The notes beneath the pieces were generated by a model that saw only the letters and a program-made list of their open reading frames with translations, did no database searches and was not told the DNA's origin. Position numbers and translations under genes: made by a program. This document shows, piece after piece, positions 1 to 11,400 of a DNA stretch of 64,000 nt (its first letter is position 1; every line of letters starts with the position of its first letter). This DNA is from Dacryopinax spathularia. Lineage: Eukaryota > Basidiomycota > Dacrymycetes > Dacrymycetales > Dacrymycetaceae. The stretch is from positions 372,001-436,000 of the forward strand of contig JBBPFI010000011.1 of assembly GCA_037974965.1 (NCBI GenBank). The letters run 5' to 3'.

Positions 1-1
1 T

Positions 2-253
2 GTGGAATCTAACTTGATTCTATGGGTTGACGAGCTGCGCAAGTACCCCGTGTTCACTCGACAGCTTTGCTGTGCACTCTGGGAAGATGAAGAGTTCTCT
101 AGCGGGCCTGAACAGCCCCTCGTCAGATCGATTCTGAAGCTCAGTGAGGCTACAAGGCAGCCGTGCACCAAGTTGCTTGAGCTGCGTGAAGGTGTCAATC
201 GCTTCTATGAAGAACTCGAAGTCTTTATGGGTAACCAGCTGTCACTGGGGTGA
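2..253 (+). CDS. 3' end of an unrecognised protein (partial)
   Basis: An open frame runs in from the left edge of the window and stops at 251-253, giving about 83 C-terminal residues with several Trp, Cys and acidic residues. I do not recognise a family. No in-frame ATG starts the segment, so it is most likely the last exon of a gene that lies mainly outside the window. It could also be a chance frame. Bases 254-550 after it hold no gene I can support. Confidence 0.35.
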   Translation: MESNLILWVDELRKYPVFTRQLCCALWEDEEFSSGPEQPLVRSILKLSEATRQPCTKLLELREGVNRFYEELEVFMGNQLSLG

Positions 254-550
254 CCGTCATGCCTTCGCTCTCGCCTGTTGTCTCGAAAACTCAGCTCGGT
301 CCTCTGTGTCTTTTCTGCTGTCTGTATTTACGACTCCCTCTGAGCTGAGGAACTCCTGAACTGTGTTCTGTATCCACGGTCGATCGAATTTTCTGTTCCC
401 ATTATTGTACAGAGTCAATAAGATGAGGTTTGCTCGACGAGCACGGGTGGTCACAGCAAGGAGACTTTCCCCGCTTGTACTCGCGTTGGGGAGTACTCGG
501 TATCACAGCTTCGTTCTTAGTACGGTAGGCTTTTCGTGATATATCTGCGA

Positions 551-940
551 TCTCGCTATGGTGCGATTTTTCAGTATGGTGGGCGTCTCGCTATGATGCG
601 ATTTTTCAGTATGGTGGGCGTCTCGCTATGATGCGATTTTTCAGTATGGTGGGCGTCTCGCTATGATGCGATTTTTCAGTATGGTGGGCGATCTCGCTAT
701 GGTGCGATTTTTCAGTATGGTGGGCGATCTCGCTATGGTGCGATTTTTCAGTATGGTGGGCGATCTCGCTATGGTGCGATTTTTCAGTATGGTGGGCGAT
801 CTCGCTATGGTGCGATTTTTCAGTATGGTGGGCGTCTCGCTATGGTGCGATTTTTCAGTATGGTGGGCGATCTCGCTATGGTGCGATTTTTCAGTATGGT
901 GGGCATCTCGCTATGGTGCGACTTTTCAGTATGGTGGGCT
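551..940. repeat. 35/36-bp minisatellite, about 11 copies
   Basis: Units starting TCTCGCTATG begin at 551, 586, 621, 656, 692, 728, 764, 800, 835, 871 and 906. The length alternates between 35 and 36 bp because of GGCG versus GGCGA before TCTCG. Copies differ by only a few bases (GATGCG versus GGTGCG; the last has GCGACTTTT), so the array is young or homogenised. Read on the minus strand, each unit contains AAATCGCACCAT, close to the AAATCGGACAAT core of the arrays at 18.7, 42.5 and 51.3 kb. An open frame through the array is a by-product of the repeat. Confidence 0.95.
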
Positions 941-1102
941 CATTCGGACGTATGAGGAGCAGGATGGGCCAAATTGATTTTCAGTTTGATACGATATAGA
1001 GATTTGAGGGAGAGGCAAGGAGCAAGGTGACTTGAATAATGATGGGTACGCCAGGATATTTCCTAACCCATCATATCAACGACCAGTGGCTGACTGCACT
1101 GC

Positions 1103-1346
1103 CGGACGTCCGATTGTCAGGGTAGTATTCGACTTTGCAGACGAACGGACGTCCGTACTTCAAGTGTATCCTCCGGACGTCCGTACTTTAAGTGTAGCCT
1201 CCGGACGTCCGGTCAAATGGTTGTATCGCTCGGACGTCCGGTCGAGGGAGGGAAGGGGGTTGCTGTCCGGAAGTCCGAACGACGGGTGCACCCTGGGATG
1301 TGTCTGCCGGACGTCCGTTTGAATGGGTGCACCCAACGGACGTCCG
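1103..1346. promoter_or_regulatory. Cluster of eight CGGACGTCCG palindromes
   Basis: The perfect 10-bp palindrome CGGACGTCCG occurs at 1103, 1146, 1174, 1202, 1231, 1308 and 1337, with a one-base variant (CGGAAGTCCG) at 1268. Spacing is 28-43 bp, several times 28-29 bp. Some copies share flanks (GTACTT-AAGTGTA), so part of the cluster arose by duplication of about 28-bp units. CGG-N4-CCG has the form of a site for a dimeric zinc-cluster factor. The cluster lies 560-800 bp upstream of the esterase start; a role in its control is inference. The rest of 941-1906 shows no gene. Confidence 0.7.
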
Positions 1347-1906
1347 TTTGCAAGGTGGGTTGTTGCACCGCATCATTAGCTTCCGTTCAGCTTCCGCCCA
1401 CCCACCCGCCTAGTCCCCAAACCGGCACGGTCTCCAAAAGTCAGCCGAGCTCACCATCCGTCATCTTTCTCGCTGACGGCGGTCACGTGTTTTCAGCCAA
1501 GTACGCGTCGACTCTTGCAGCAACCACGCCTTGACCACGTTAACACACCTTCACTCTCCTGTATTCTGCATGAATATCGAGCAAGGCGACGACCTTCTCT
1601 TTTCTGTGCATTCAGTTTCCATATTGGGCTATCCGGACCTCCACATACCGCGCTGGCCGAAAAATGCTTCTCTCGCACACCCCGCACGCTGGATAGTTGT
1701 GCCGCCTTCTCGCCTTCATTCGCTAGCTCGCTCTAATCCTCGTTTCATACATTTCATTCCCGACAATGCTCCTGGAACGTTTTGAGATGATACTTGACAG
1801 CGAGAGCGCACGTTCCGCTATGAAGCCGGCGGTTTGATCTCTATAAATGCTTTGGGGTCAAACTGCACGTCCAAGCAAGGCAGCCTGAGACCGCCTGGAT
1901 CTCAAG

Positions 1907-3759
1907 ATGGCCGTTCTCTCCCTGCTGGTGCTTGCCTCTGCTCTGCTGCAAACTGTCGTGGCTGTCAACCCGCTCGTCGATCTGGGATACTCGAAGTACC
2001 TTGGGACGGCGCAGAGCAATGGCGTGACTTCGTGGTGGGGCATGCGGTTCGCTGCTCCTCCCCTGGGGAACCTGCGTTTCCGTGCTCCCCAGGCGCCGCT
2101 GTACAACGGAGCTATCCAGAAGGCTGACACCGTACGCGCTGCTTTTACATATCGTTTTCAATACTGAAGTATATCAGCATGGACCCCTCTGCCTCGCAAC
2201 CGGCGGCTCCCCAACAGACAACACGACCTCCGAAGACTGTCTCTTCATCGACGTCTACGCTCCATCAAACGCGACCGCCCAATCCAAGCTCCCCGTATTC
2301 TTCTGGATCCAAGGCGGCGGGTTCAACGCCAACTCGAACGCCAACTATCGCGGGGACGGGATGATCATGGCTTCGGGGTACGATATGGTCGTTGTGAACT
2401 TTAATTATCGCGTGAGCTTGTATGGGTTCTTAGCGAGTCGGGAGGTGGTCGCGGATGGGAATACGAATGTGGGGCTGTTGGACCAGAGGTTTGCGATGGA
2501 GTGGGTGCAGAAGTATATCAGTGCTGTCAGTACACCTTATTACTGTGGACGTCCTGTGCTGATGCTGGAACAGTTCGGCGGCGACCCGAACCACGTCACT
2601 ATCGGCGGCTGTAGTGCCGGAGGCGCCTCTGTTACTTTCCAGCTCACGGCCTACGGAGGAAGGAACGACAACCTCTTCCATGCCGCCGCCGCCGAGTCCG
2701 CAAGCGTATTCACCATCCTGACCGTCGAGCAATCCCAATATCAATACGACGCGCTCGTCGCCCGCGTCGGGTGCAGCAGTGCCGCCGACACACTCGCATG
2801 CTTGAGATCGATCAACGCCACTACGCTGCAGGCGAATAACTATAATATCCCCTATCCTGGCTTGGGACCGAACGCGAGCGCGCCGCTCTTCATGTACGAC
2901 GCGGTTATCGACGGCGATTTCGTACAGGACTTTTCGCAGCGGCAGTTTGCGGAGGGCAAGTTCGTCCAAGTTCCCGTCATCTACGGGTGAGCCATCAATC
3001 CCTCCAAGCCTTCCGGGCGTCACTAATGCAGAGTATGCGGAAAAAGGGACGACACGAACGGCGGCACGAACTTCGCACCCCAGAACACGTCCTCCTACAC
3101 CGAGATGGACCAATTCCTGATCGACAACTACCCAACCATGACCCCCGACCAGATAACGACGATCAACTATCTCTATCCGGAGGATATGGAGTTCTTCAAT
3201 GGTACGGGCGCGTTCTGGCGTACGGCTAGTAATGCGTATGGGGAGATTGCGTATTTGTGCCCGGGGATGTATGTCAGTACGGCGTATGCTACGTATAGCA
3301 CGAGGGGGAGCTGGAATTATCGGTGCGTCCCATTCGTCCTTCTGTTCTCTGCTACTTTTCACCGCGTTGAGTGAGGGAGGTATTGACATGACTGGGGACA
3401 GGTACAACGTCCAAGACCCAACCCAAATGGCAGAAGGCTACGGCGTCCCGCACACAGTCGAAACCGCCGCCATCTGGGGTCCGTCCTACGTCTCCGGAAC
3501 CCCTCCAGCCTCCTACTGGCCAAACGGCACCAACGCCGCCGCCGTCCCGCTGATGCAAGGCTACTGGACAAGCTTCATCCGTTCCTACAGCCCCAACACG
3601 TACCGACTCCCCGGCAGCCCCGTGTGGCAGGAATGGGTGCCGAGTGTGCAGGAGAGGATCATGTTGCAGACCAATGCGACGGGGATGGAGGTGGTCGATG
3701 TGGGGGAGCAGGCGAGGTGCGCGTATATCGCGGCGAATAGCGTGTTTTGGGAGCAGTAG
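1907..3759 (+). CDS. Secreted type-B carboxylesterase/lipase
   Basis: Exons 1907-2131, 2178-2525, 2574-2986, 3032-3322 and 3402-3759 give 544 aa. All four introns are 45-79 bp with GT..AG ends and keep frame. Residues 1-20 form a signal peptide. GMRFAAPPLGNLRF, SEDCLFIDVYAP, FFWIQGGGF, FNYRVSLYGF and FGGDPNHVTIGG follow in the order usual for the alpha/beta-hydrolase carboxylesterase family. The nucleophile elbow reads GCSAG (catalytic Ser at residue 205, codon 2613-2615) instead of the common GESAG. The Glu-to-Cys change flanks the nucleophile and does not remove it. GVPHTVE near the C-terminus probably holds the catalytic His. It should hydrolyse esters outside the cell; the substrate is not predictable. 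Length is normal for the family. Confidence 0.93.
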
Positions 3760-4307
3760 GTGGAGGGGTGGAGTTGGGTTCAGACCAATACAATCTGCCG
3801 TTCAAGGTCGGTCAGGCCGACGAGGCTCGGGCGTTATAGTCGCTTGATAGCCTGATATCACATCGCGCTCTGATACTCGTTTTGCTTGTGACCAACAAGT
3901 TGTTGACGACTATCAGCTCTGGACTAGGAGAGGAGGTCCTCGTGCGACTCGAGGTGCAAATACTTTTCCCGAGTCTCGATCAACCGTCAGTAGTCGCGAG
4001 CTATCAATCGTTTGGACATCCGATTCCCGATCGGATTCACGTCGACTTCCGCTCCCTGGTATATTGCCGGAGTTCCATACGTAGATCATCGTTTTATTGT
4101 CTGGTTTGACCATGTCTGTCTGGCCAGGACGAGAGGCATATAAGTCCGCCCTCAGGCGTCAAGTTGAACCCACGCTTCATCTGCAACTCATCACGCCCAC
4201 AGAGCGCAGGCCGCTCGCTCCCACTACCTTCATACCCCAATACACGCTCGATTCCCCCGCTGGTCCGGGTCCAACCTTCCTACACAATCACTGTTCAGTA
4301 GTCAACA
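3760..4307. other. Intergenic space, esterase to small secreted protein
   Basis: No convincing coding frame on either strand. It contains the 3' end of the esterase transcript and the promoter of the gene at 4308. A pyrimidine-rich stretch precedes the ATG from about 4240, as is common for fungal starts. Nothing else seen. Confidence 0.5.
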
Positions 4308-4637
4308 ATGCGCAGCGTGGCCTTCCTTTTCCTCGCTCTGTTTGCCTTCCTCAGTCTCGCAGCCGGCCTAAGCTGCGGCAACCAAGGCCTGCTCAAGAAG
4401 CCCAAACCGCCGCGTATCGGTCTCGGGTACGTCCACCTTCCCCCTCGTCCACTCCGGGCGACTGATGTTGGCTTCATGGTATGTAGGTGCGACCCCTCGC
4501 GCTCTAAAGGCTTTCGCTCATCACATGAATGTCCCGGGCGGAACTACCTGTGCGTGGTTGGGGGCGTGGCGACGTGCTATGAGGGCAAGGCGAATGTGAA
4601 GAGGTTGGATGCTGAGGGCGGGGAATGTTTTCTGTGA
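4308..4637 (+). CDS. Small secreted six-cysteine protein
   Basis: Exons 4308-4426 and 4487-4637, separated by a 60-bp intron (GTACGT...ATGTAG) that is a multiple of three, so the frame also reads through it. Spliced, the protein has 89 aa: a signal peptide of about 20 residues (hydrophobic FLFLALFAFLSLAAG) and a mature part of about 69 residues with six Cys, an even number suited to three disulphides. Reading through the intron would add two more Cys. There is no recognisable domain; it resembles fungal effector-like secreted peptides in size and composition only. Role unknown. Confidence 0.7.
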   Translation: MRSVAFLFLALFAFLSLAAGLSCGNQGLLKKPKPPRIGLGYVHLPPRPLRATDVGFMVCRCDPSRSKGFRSSHECPGRNYLCVVGGVATCYEGKANVKRLDAEGGECFL

Positions 4638-5269
4638 ACGTGGGAACCAGTGTTACATTACAGCGGGTGCATGAGAGGGTGGGGAACCGGAGGTCGATGA
4701 GTGTTTATTGGGCCGCATGTCTACTGGTGTTGTTGATTTCTACAGTGGCCCACCCCAGTGCAGACAGCGTTGGAAGAGGACAGTGTATCAGACAATAGAC
4801 ACCGGCCCGCCGGCCCAGTGCAGTCCTCTCCATCTTCTCATCAGGCGCTCAGACTTTCTGACCACTTGAAAGAATATACGTCCTCCATCAATCGCCAGCT
4901 CGTTGAAAGCCCAAACCTTCGTGTAAGAAAACACCAGAATCGGTCCAAGCTTTCGATCAACGATCGACCAGATGTGCAAGTGCTATTTCCAGCATGCCAG
5001 ATGCCGAGAATCCTTAGCGGAACCAGATTTCGGCACCTGCATCAGTCACGATTCGGATGACGTCTGACGATGTCCGGATGCTCCTTTTACACACACATCG
5101 AACCCATCTGAACATCGGCAAATGCAGAGGATGGACAAACGCTCTAGAACGACAGCGAGGGCGGACGATGCAGGCAAATGGGGCTTTATATAGCATTGAG
5201 GGCGAGGGCGTCCGGCTCGCCCTTTTCTGCTGCTACCCCTGCGCATACACTTGGCCACATCGTTAGAGG
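4638..5269. other. Intergenic space upstream of the MFS exporter
   Basis: About 630 bp with no supported gene. Short frames here lack coding character. It should include the terminator of the small secreted protein and the promoter of the transporter at 5270. A TATA-like TTTATATAG lies at about 5185-5193. Confidence 0.45.
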
Positions 5270-7239
5270 ATGAGACGCCTCTCCTCGCGCCAGCAACCGC
5301 CTACTAGCTTGCCCGCACCGGCACCGGCACCGGCACCGACATCAGCACCAGCACCTGAGCCAGTGCCAGCACCGTTAAGACGAGTCCTGACGGACCATAT
5401 AGACGCCTGCCACCTCCCAGACGAAGATGACCGTCATTTCCCCCCTTCAGGATACACCAGTCCCCTAGCAGGTCCAAGCACGCCAGAACAAGAAGACCCG
5501 AGAGCGAGCGGAGACCGGACGTTGGTGGACGTTACTCTCCGGGAGGGCGATGCTGAGCGAGGAGCTGGGCTGAGTCGACGGCGGGAAGAGGTGGGAGGTG
5601 AGAGTGCTGGAGGGAGCGGGGAGAAGGAGAAGGAGAAGAGGAGCGTGCCGCCTGAAGAGAGGGACTGGCCGGACGATATCGTCACTTTCGACTCTAAGAC
5701 CGACCCTGCAAACCCAAAGAATGTACGTCCGAGCCAGTCTCCATGATAAAACGGTGCAAGACTCACATATCTGCTAGTGGTCCCTCCGCCGCAAGGGCCT
5801 CACAACAATGCTCTTCGGCCTGACAACAATGTGCAGCACCTTCGCCTCCTCCGTCTTCTCCCCCTCCGTATCCTACATCGCCGCCGACTACGGCACATCA
5901 ACCGAAGTCGCCCTGCTCGGGATCTCACTCTTCATCGCCGGGTACATACCCGGTCCCGTCATATGGGCTCCAGTCTCCGAAGTCTACGGCCGGGTCATCT
6001 CCGTCCTTTTACCGATGTTCGTCTTTATATGCCTGACGGCGGGGACGGCCACAGCAGAGAACTTGCAGACGATCATGATTACGAGGTTCTTTGCGGGTGT
6101 GATGGCTAGCTCGCCTGTCGCTACTGTGGGCGGAGGGCTGGCGGACATGTTTGAGCAGAAGGAGAGGGGGACCGCGGTGGTTTTTTATTCGTTGGCGGTC
6201 GTGGCGGGTCCGACGTTGGGGCCGATCATTGGGGGTGCGGTTAGTGAGAGTTATCTGGGGTGGAGGTGGACGATGTACCTCACCGTCATTCTTACCAGCG
6301 CGGTCGTACGTCCCTTTCCCCCCTTCTCGATCAGATCATACACTCACGCAGACGCATATAGCTGACAGCCGACCTCTTCTTCCTTAAAGAGACGTTTGCG
6401 CCTGTTCTGCTTACTAGAAAGGCGCGAAGGTTGAGGCTGAAGACGGGCCGATGGGCGCTGCATAGCAGGCAGGAGATGCAAGACTTTACGTTGCAGATGT
6501 TCTTGCAGAAGAATTTGGTTCGGCCGTTGCAGATGTTGGCTTTTGAGCCTATGTGCATGTGCGTCCCACTTACGTGCTTCCATGAACTGAGTTCTTACTG
6601 ACTGCGGGGGATAGGCTGATCACCTTGTATAATTCGTTTGCGTACGGGATCTTGTACCTCCTGTTCGCCGCCGTCCCCATAATCTATGAACAACGACGCG
6701 GCTGGTCCACGCTCGTCGGTTCCCTCCCCTTCCTCGCCGTGATGCTCGGCACCCTGCTCGCCGCCACAATCAACATCCTCTACTCGCAACGCGTCTTCGC
6801 CCCCTACGTCGAGAAACACGGCCGTGCCCCTCCCGAACGGCGCCTCCCACCAATGATGCTCGGCAGCATCACATTCCCCATCGGCTTCTTCCTCCTCGGG
6901 TGGACATCTTCCCCCTCCATCCACTGGCTTCCCTCCGTCCTAGGGCTAGTATTCATAGGAATGTCGTTCCTCCTCATATTCCAATCCGGGATCAACTACC
7001 TCATCGACGCCTACACGCGCTACTCCGCATCGGCAGTAGCGGCAAACACGTTCCTAAGGAGCATATTTGCGGCTGCGCTCCCTCTGGTGGCGGAACCGCT
7101 GTTTGGGAGGTTGGGGGTCGAGTGGGCGTGTACGTTGCTTGGGGGGGTGGCGTGCGTGTTGGCGGGGGTGCCGTTTGTGTTTTGGGGGGTGGGGGAGAGG
7201 GTGAGGGGGTGGAGTAGGTTGATGAATGAGGGGCAGTGA
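5270..7239 (+). CDS. MFS multidrug/polyamine exporter, DHA1 type
   Basis: Exons 5270-5722, 5778-6305, 6362-6558 and 6615-7239 encode 600 aa. The first ~140 residues are a polar cytoplasmic tail with a Pro-Ala repeat (from CCGGCA/CCAGCA triplets at 5310-5365). DPANPKNWS, which starts the membrane part in many drug:H+ antiporter-1 proteins, bridges intron 1. About twelve membrane segments follow. The second cytoplasmic-loop signature GPVIWAPVSEVYGR and GPIIGGAVSESYLGWRW are typical of the TPO/FLR1-like DHA1 branch. A charged central loop (KETFAPVLLTRKARRLR) separates the halves. Likely a plasma-membrane proton antiporter for toxic compounds or polyamines; substrate unknown. Confidence 0.9.
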
Positions 7240-8438
7240 ACGACTCACTGGCTTCTGTGCAATCAATGTACTGTATACTAGACAAGATATCGCAAGTGGC
7301 AAGTTAATCGATAATCTCCACAACACACTCTATCAACTCTATCAACAAGAGCAATCGACCTAACTACTTCGAGTTCCCGGAAAACACTCCCATCTGTGCT
7401 CCTAGGCACTCGCTGACCAACCCGTCCAGTCCTCGGCACGTCCGGCACGTTCCGGCAAACCCGATCAGACGCGTCGCACCCTTTCGTTCCAAACCCCCCA
7501 AAAAAACCCGCCGCCCGCGCCCGAAATGAAATGAAGAAACACGTAAATACACAGCCACGAACGCGTTTTCATTCCTCCGGTTCCTTTGCCCAGAAAAGGG
7601 GGTGAGACGTTTGCGCCACGATTTCTCCCCAGAAGTTTGGAAGAAATCCGGGTTCTCAGGGATAACTGGTTACTAAAGGGGAGGGGAGGGGAAGCAAGGA
7701 CGGGTTGTTGCTTGCTTTGTTGTTGTTGTCCTTCTCCACGAGTCCAGTGCTGTGCTCTTTCACCGCTTCTCTCCTCGGCTTATACCGCGATCACCAGCCC
7801 TTGTTCAAGCCGACCAGCTCGCATTCGGAGCAGGGCTGTGCTCACTCCCCTCCTCGCTCAGTCAGTCACAGTACTGTGCGCTGTTACACCGGCTTGGACG
7901 GCTTGCATCAGACGGTCGACACTGCACCCACTCCCAACCGTACGAGTGTACGCTGTACACCGATCAGCACGCATCGTACGCATCGTACGCAGTCGGACTG
8001 TGCAATCGGACACCGGCCATCTATCGCCGGCCACGTCAAACCCGCTGCATTCGTACTCAAGTACCCACACACATAGGACGGCAGCACGAAGTCCACTCTT
8101 ACTCTGCTATTCGTATCTCGACCCACAACTTGGCCGTTCCTGCCTGGGGAACGCCTTCGAGCGAGCGATACGCCAGCTTTTAGCGCAGAAGTATCCAGCG
8201 TGCGAAGGAAGTGAGGGGTGCACGAGGTACTCGGGAGAAGACCCTCGCCGCATCGTCGACTTCTACCGAGGTTCTTCAGTGACGAAGGAGTCAAGACAGC
8301 CATACCCTCCAGCAAGTAAAGGGCTTACTGCATTCGGCAGCCGAGCGCTCCACCCTGCCCACAGTCCAGTCCAGTTCGGTCCAAACAACTACAGCTCACC
8401 CTCCCTCTCCCAACACCGGACGACGACGACAACCAACC
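7240..8438. other. Long intergenic space before the membrane protein gene
   Basis: About 1.2 kb. A 376-aa frame starting at 7586 runs through it and into the next gene in another frame, but it has low-complexity composition and no domain, so I treat it as non-coding. Short direct repeats (CATCGTACG twice near 7973-7988) occur. C-rich tracts lead up to the ATG at 8439. No RNA gene recognised. Confidence 0.4.
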
Positions 8439-11400
8439 ATGTTCGCCCCCCCCCTCCTCCTCAGCATCCTCCCCCTCCTCGCCCTCCTTCCCCCCTCACT
8501 CGCCCAAACCTCTACACCCTCCCTCACCCTCTCCACACCCCAAAGCACAGCATGCGGCAACACAACTTTCACATGGACCTATTCAGGCTTAACGGACATG
8601 CAAGTCCTCTACACTCCCTTGAACCTCACCGTCCTTCCTGCCTCGGACCTGGCGAGTGTGGGGGGTGGGGGGCTGCAGAGTCAGGCGTCTGGCGCGAGCA
8701 GTGCGAGCGGGAGTAGTTTGAGTGGGACTGGGACGAGCAGTACGACGAGTAGTGGGACGAGCAAGAGCGCGCAGGTGGAGACGATCACCAATTTTGTCGC
8801 TACGCCGACTGTGTTGTCCGTCGGGAATATCTTGATTACCGAGACGGTCGAGGTACCAGTGGTGACCGCCGTAACGCGTACGTCCCCCTCCCTTCCTCCA
8901 AATACACTAACTAATAACCACACAGTCGGCGTCCGCTCTCCTCCCCGCCTTCGTGCGCTCTCCAAAAGGGATACCAACTCGACCACAAGCATATCGAGTC
9001 TATCCATCACCGCGCCCTTAAACGCCAAATCCGCCTCGATAGACCTCACCCCACTCCCAGCAGGCTCATACATCCTCCTCGCCCAATCCCTCTCTACCCA
9101 ACCCTCCCTCAGCAGCCAAACGACCCCCTTCTCCATCTCAGACGCGTGCGACCCCTCCTCCCCCTCCTCGGGCTCGGACAGCAGCACGACAACGGAGAGA
9201 AAGGGCTTCACTGTAGGGGATTTGATTGGGGTTGTCATTGGGTCGGTGGCGTTCATTAGCGCTGCCATTGCGTTGGGCGTGTATCTCTGGAGGAGGAGGA
9301 GGGCGCAGAGAAGACGGGCGCCGAGTGCGGAGTTTAGGAATAGCGCTTCCCTTGCATCCGCTTCTGGCGCCGCAGGAGGTGGTGGTGTGGAAGGCTGGAG
9401 AGCGTCGAGGGAGAATATGGGCAAGGGGGAGAGGTACTACGAGAAAGACGTCCCGCTCTCACCGATGGGGGGGATGAAAGCCAAAGAGTACGAGCGGGAG
9501 AGGAAAGAGAGAGAGGAGAGAGAAGGATACTTCTCCCCCCCTCCACCGCCCTTCTCGCCTCCTACTGCGGCGGCTGGGCCTTTCGCTGCTGCACAGGAAC
9601 TGGGCATGGACGGAGAAGGGGAAGGGGAAGAAGACGTCCCCACCCTGCCCTACCTCTCCCGTTCTCGCTCTCAGCGCACCACTCGCACCACCCACTCCGC
9701 AAGAGCGGAAGGAGACCCATTCGCCAACCCCCCTTCAATACCGCAAACCCCTCGTGCTCGCTCTCGGACGAACTCGTCGGGAGGCACAAGAGGCCAGCCA
9801 GGGGAGCGGGAAGGGGAGATGAAGCAGTGGGACTCCTCCCCCTCCTCGCTGGGGGGACACATGGAGCCTGTTGAGCATGCTGCGGAGTTTGATCGTCCCG
9901 GACATGTCAGTGGCCTTCCTGCGGTCGGCCTGGGTGTGGGAGTGGGCATGGGTGCAGGAGCAGGGAGTCATCCGCCCAGCGCGTTCAGACCGACGTTCTC
10001 GCCCCCGCCGATGGCGCATCCTTTTAACCCTTATCCGACGTATGACGACGACGACTCGCTAGAGGCCCAACCTCAGCCTGAGCCTCAGCACGCGCGTAGG
10101 CTGGGTGATGAGGAACAGGGATACGGCTTTGGATACGGGTACGGCTATCCCACCAACAACCTCCCCACTTCCCCGCTCTCGCCCGGCCCGGCTCTCCCCT
10201 CTGTCCCGCGGAACTCGCGCGCTCTACCTCTCTCCCCTACCTCACCGACTACTCCCATTTCTCAAGCTGGTGAAAGTGGAAGACCAGCAGGCGCCGCCGC
10301 CCCCACAGCTGGGCGGCGTCACGCCCTCAGCGCCCTCCTAGCGCAAGAGGAAGACTGGAGTCGGTATATGCCTTCCTTTTTTGAGGCGAGCTCGGAGGCG
10401 GGGAGTTTGCGGGGAAGTGTGCAGGCTGTGGGCGCGGGCGCGGGTGTAGGGGAGCGGGGTTCGGCGGCTCACTCGCGTCAGCCTAGCGAAGCCCAGCCTC
10501 CGCCCCAGGTGCCCGTGGGGCCGAGGAGGAGTAAAGAGCATCAAAGGCAAGGGAGCGAGGATTCCTTCCGCACGTTCGGACGTCCTCTGAGTACGAGGAT
10601 GAGCGGCGCATCTGTCCCTGCTCCTGCCTCTACCGGCACGGGCACTGGAAATGTACGCGGTCCCCGACCTCCTTCTCTCCAACCGCATGAACACACCCGC
10701 TCTGTCTCGGACACCCTCCGCGCCGCCCAACCTGGCCAGCCCGAACAGCCAAGGAGCGCACCCCCCATGCCGAGTAGCATGACCCGCCAGCCCAGCACGC
10801 GCCGCAGTGCCGAGAGCTCCCCCGGTGCGGGAGGGCGAACGAGCTCGGATACGACTGCTTCTAATGCTGGGAATGGGCAGGGAGCGGGCCTGACGAAAAG
10901 TGTGTCGTTGACGAGGACGGTATCGCGCAAGCCAGTGCCGGTTTATAGGCCCGAGTCGTTCCTCCCCAACCAGGAGCAGCAGCAGCAGCCGCAGTCCGCA
11001 CCCGCTGAGGCTACACGTTTTGCCCACCCAGCACCAGCACCAGCACCAGCACCAGCACCTGCCCAAGCGGTGGATAGCAGCGACAAGTCCGTCGACTCCC
11101 GCCCGTCGCTCGAAGCGCCTTACCTCCCGCAAGTCCCGCCCCAATCCCCCTTCTACAGCACACACGACCATGACTCCTCCTCTTCCCTCCCCCTCCCGCG
11201 CGCCAGCTCCGACTCGCACGGCCAGCAGCAAACCTCCCGTACCGGCGGCGGCGGTGGAACGGCGCCGTCGAGGAAATCGAGCGTGAGCATTTCGGGCCTT
11301 GACCCGGCGCTGCTTGAGTTCTTGCCCCAGCTGGCGATGGGGAGCGCGAGGACGACGCATGTCTTGGTGCCGGATATGCCGGTTGGGTATCAAGAGGATC

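Noticed and set aside
551-940. CRISPR-like regular array
   Set aside because: There are no unique spacers: units are contiguous near-identical copies, and the genome is eukaryotic.
2430-3407. 325-aa minus-strand frame opposite the esterase
   Set aside because: Shadow of a GC-rich gene; no domain, and the plus strand is a clear esterase.
7586-8716. 376-aa frame upstream of the membrane protein
   Set aside because: Low-complexity Ser/Pro/Arg composition, overlaps the next gene out of frame, no domain or splice support.
10338-11393. 351-aa minus-strand frame within the large membrane protein gene
   Set aside because: Arg-rich shadow of a GC-rich disordered region.
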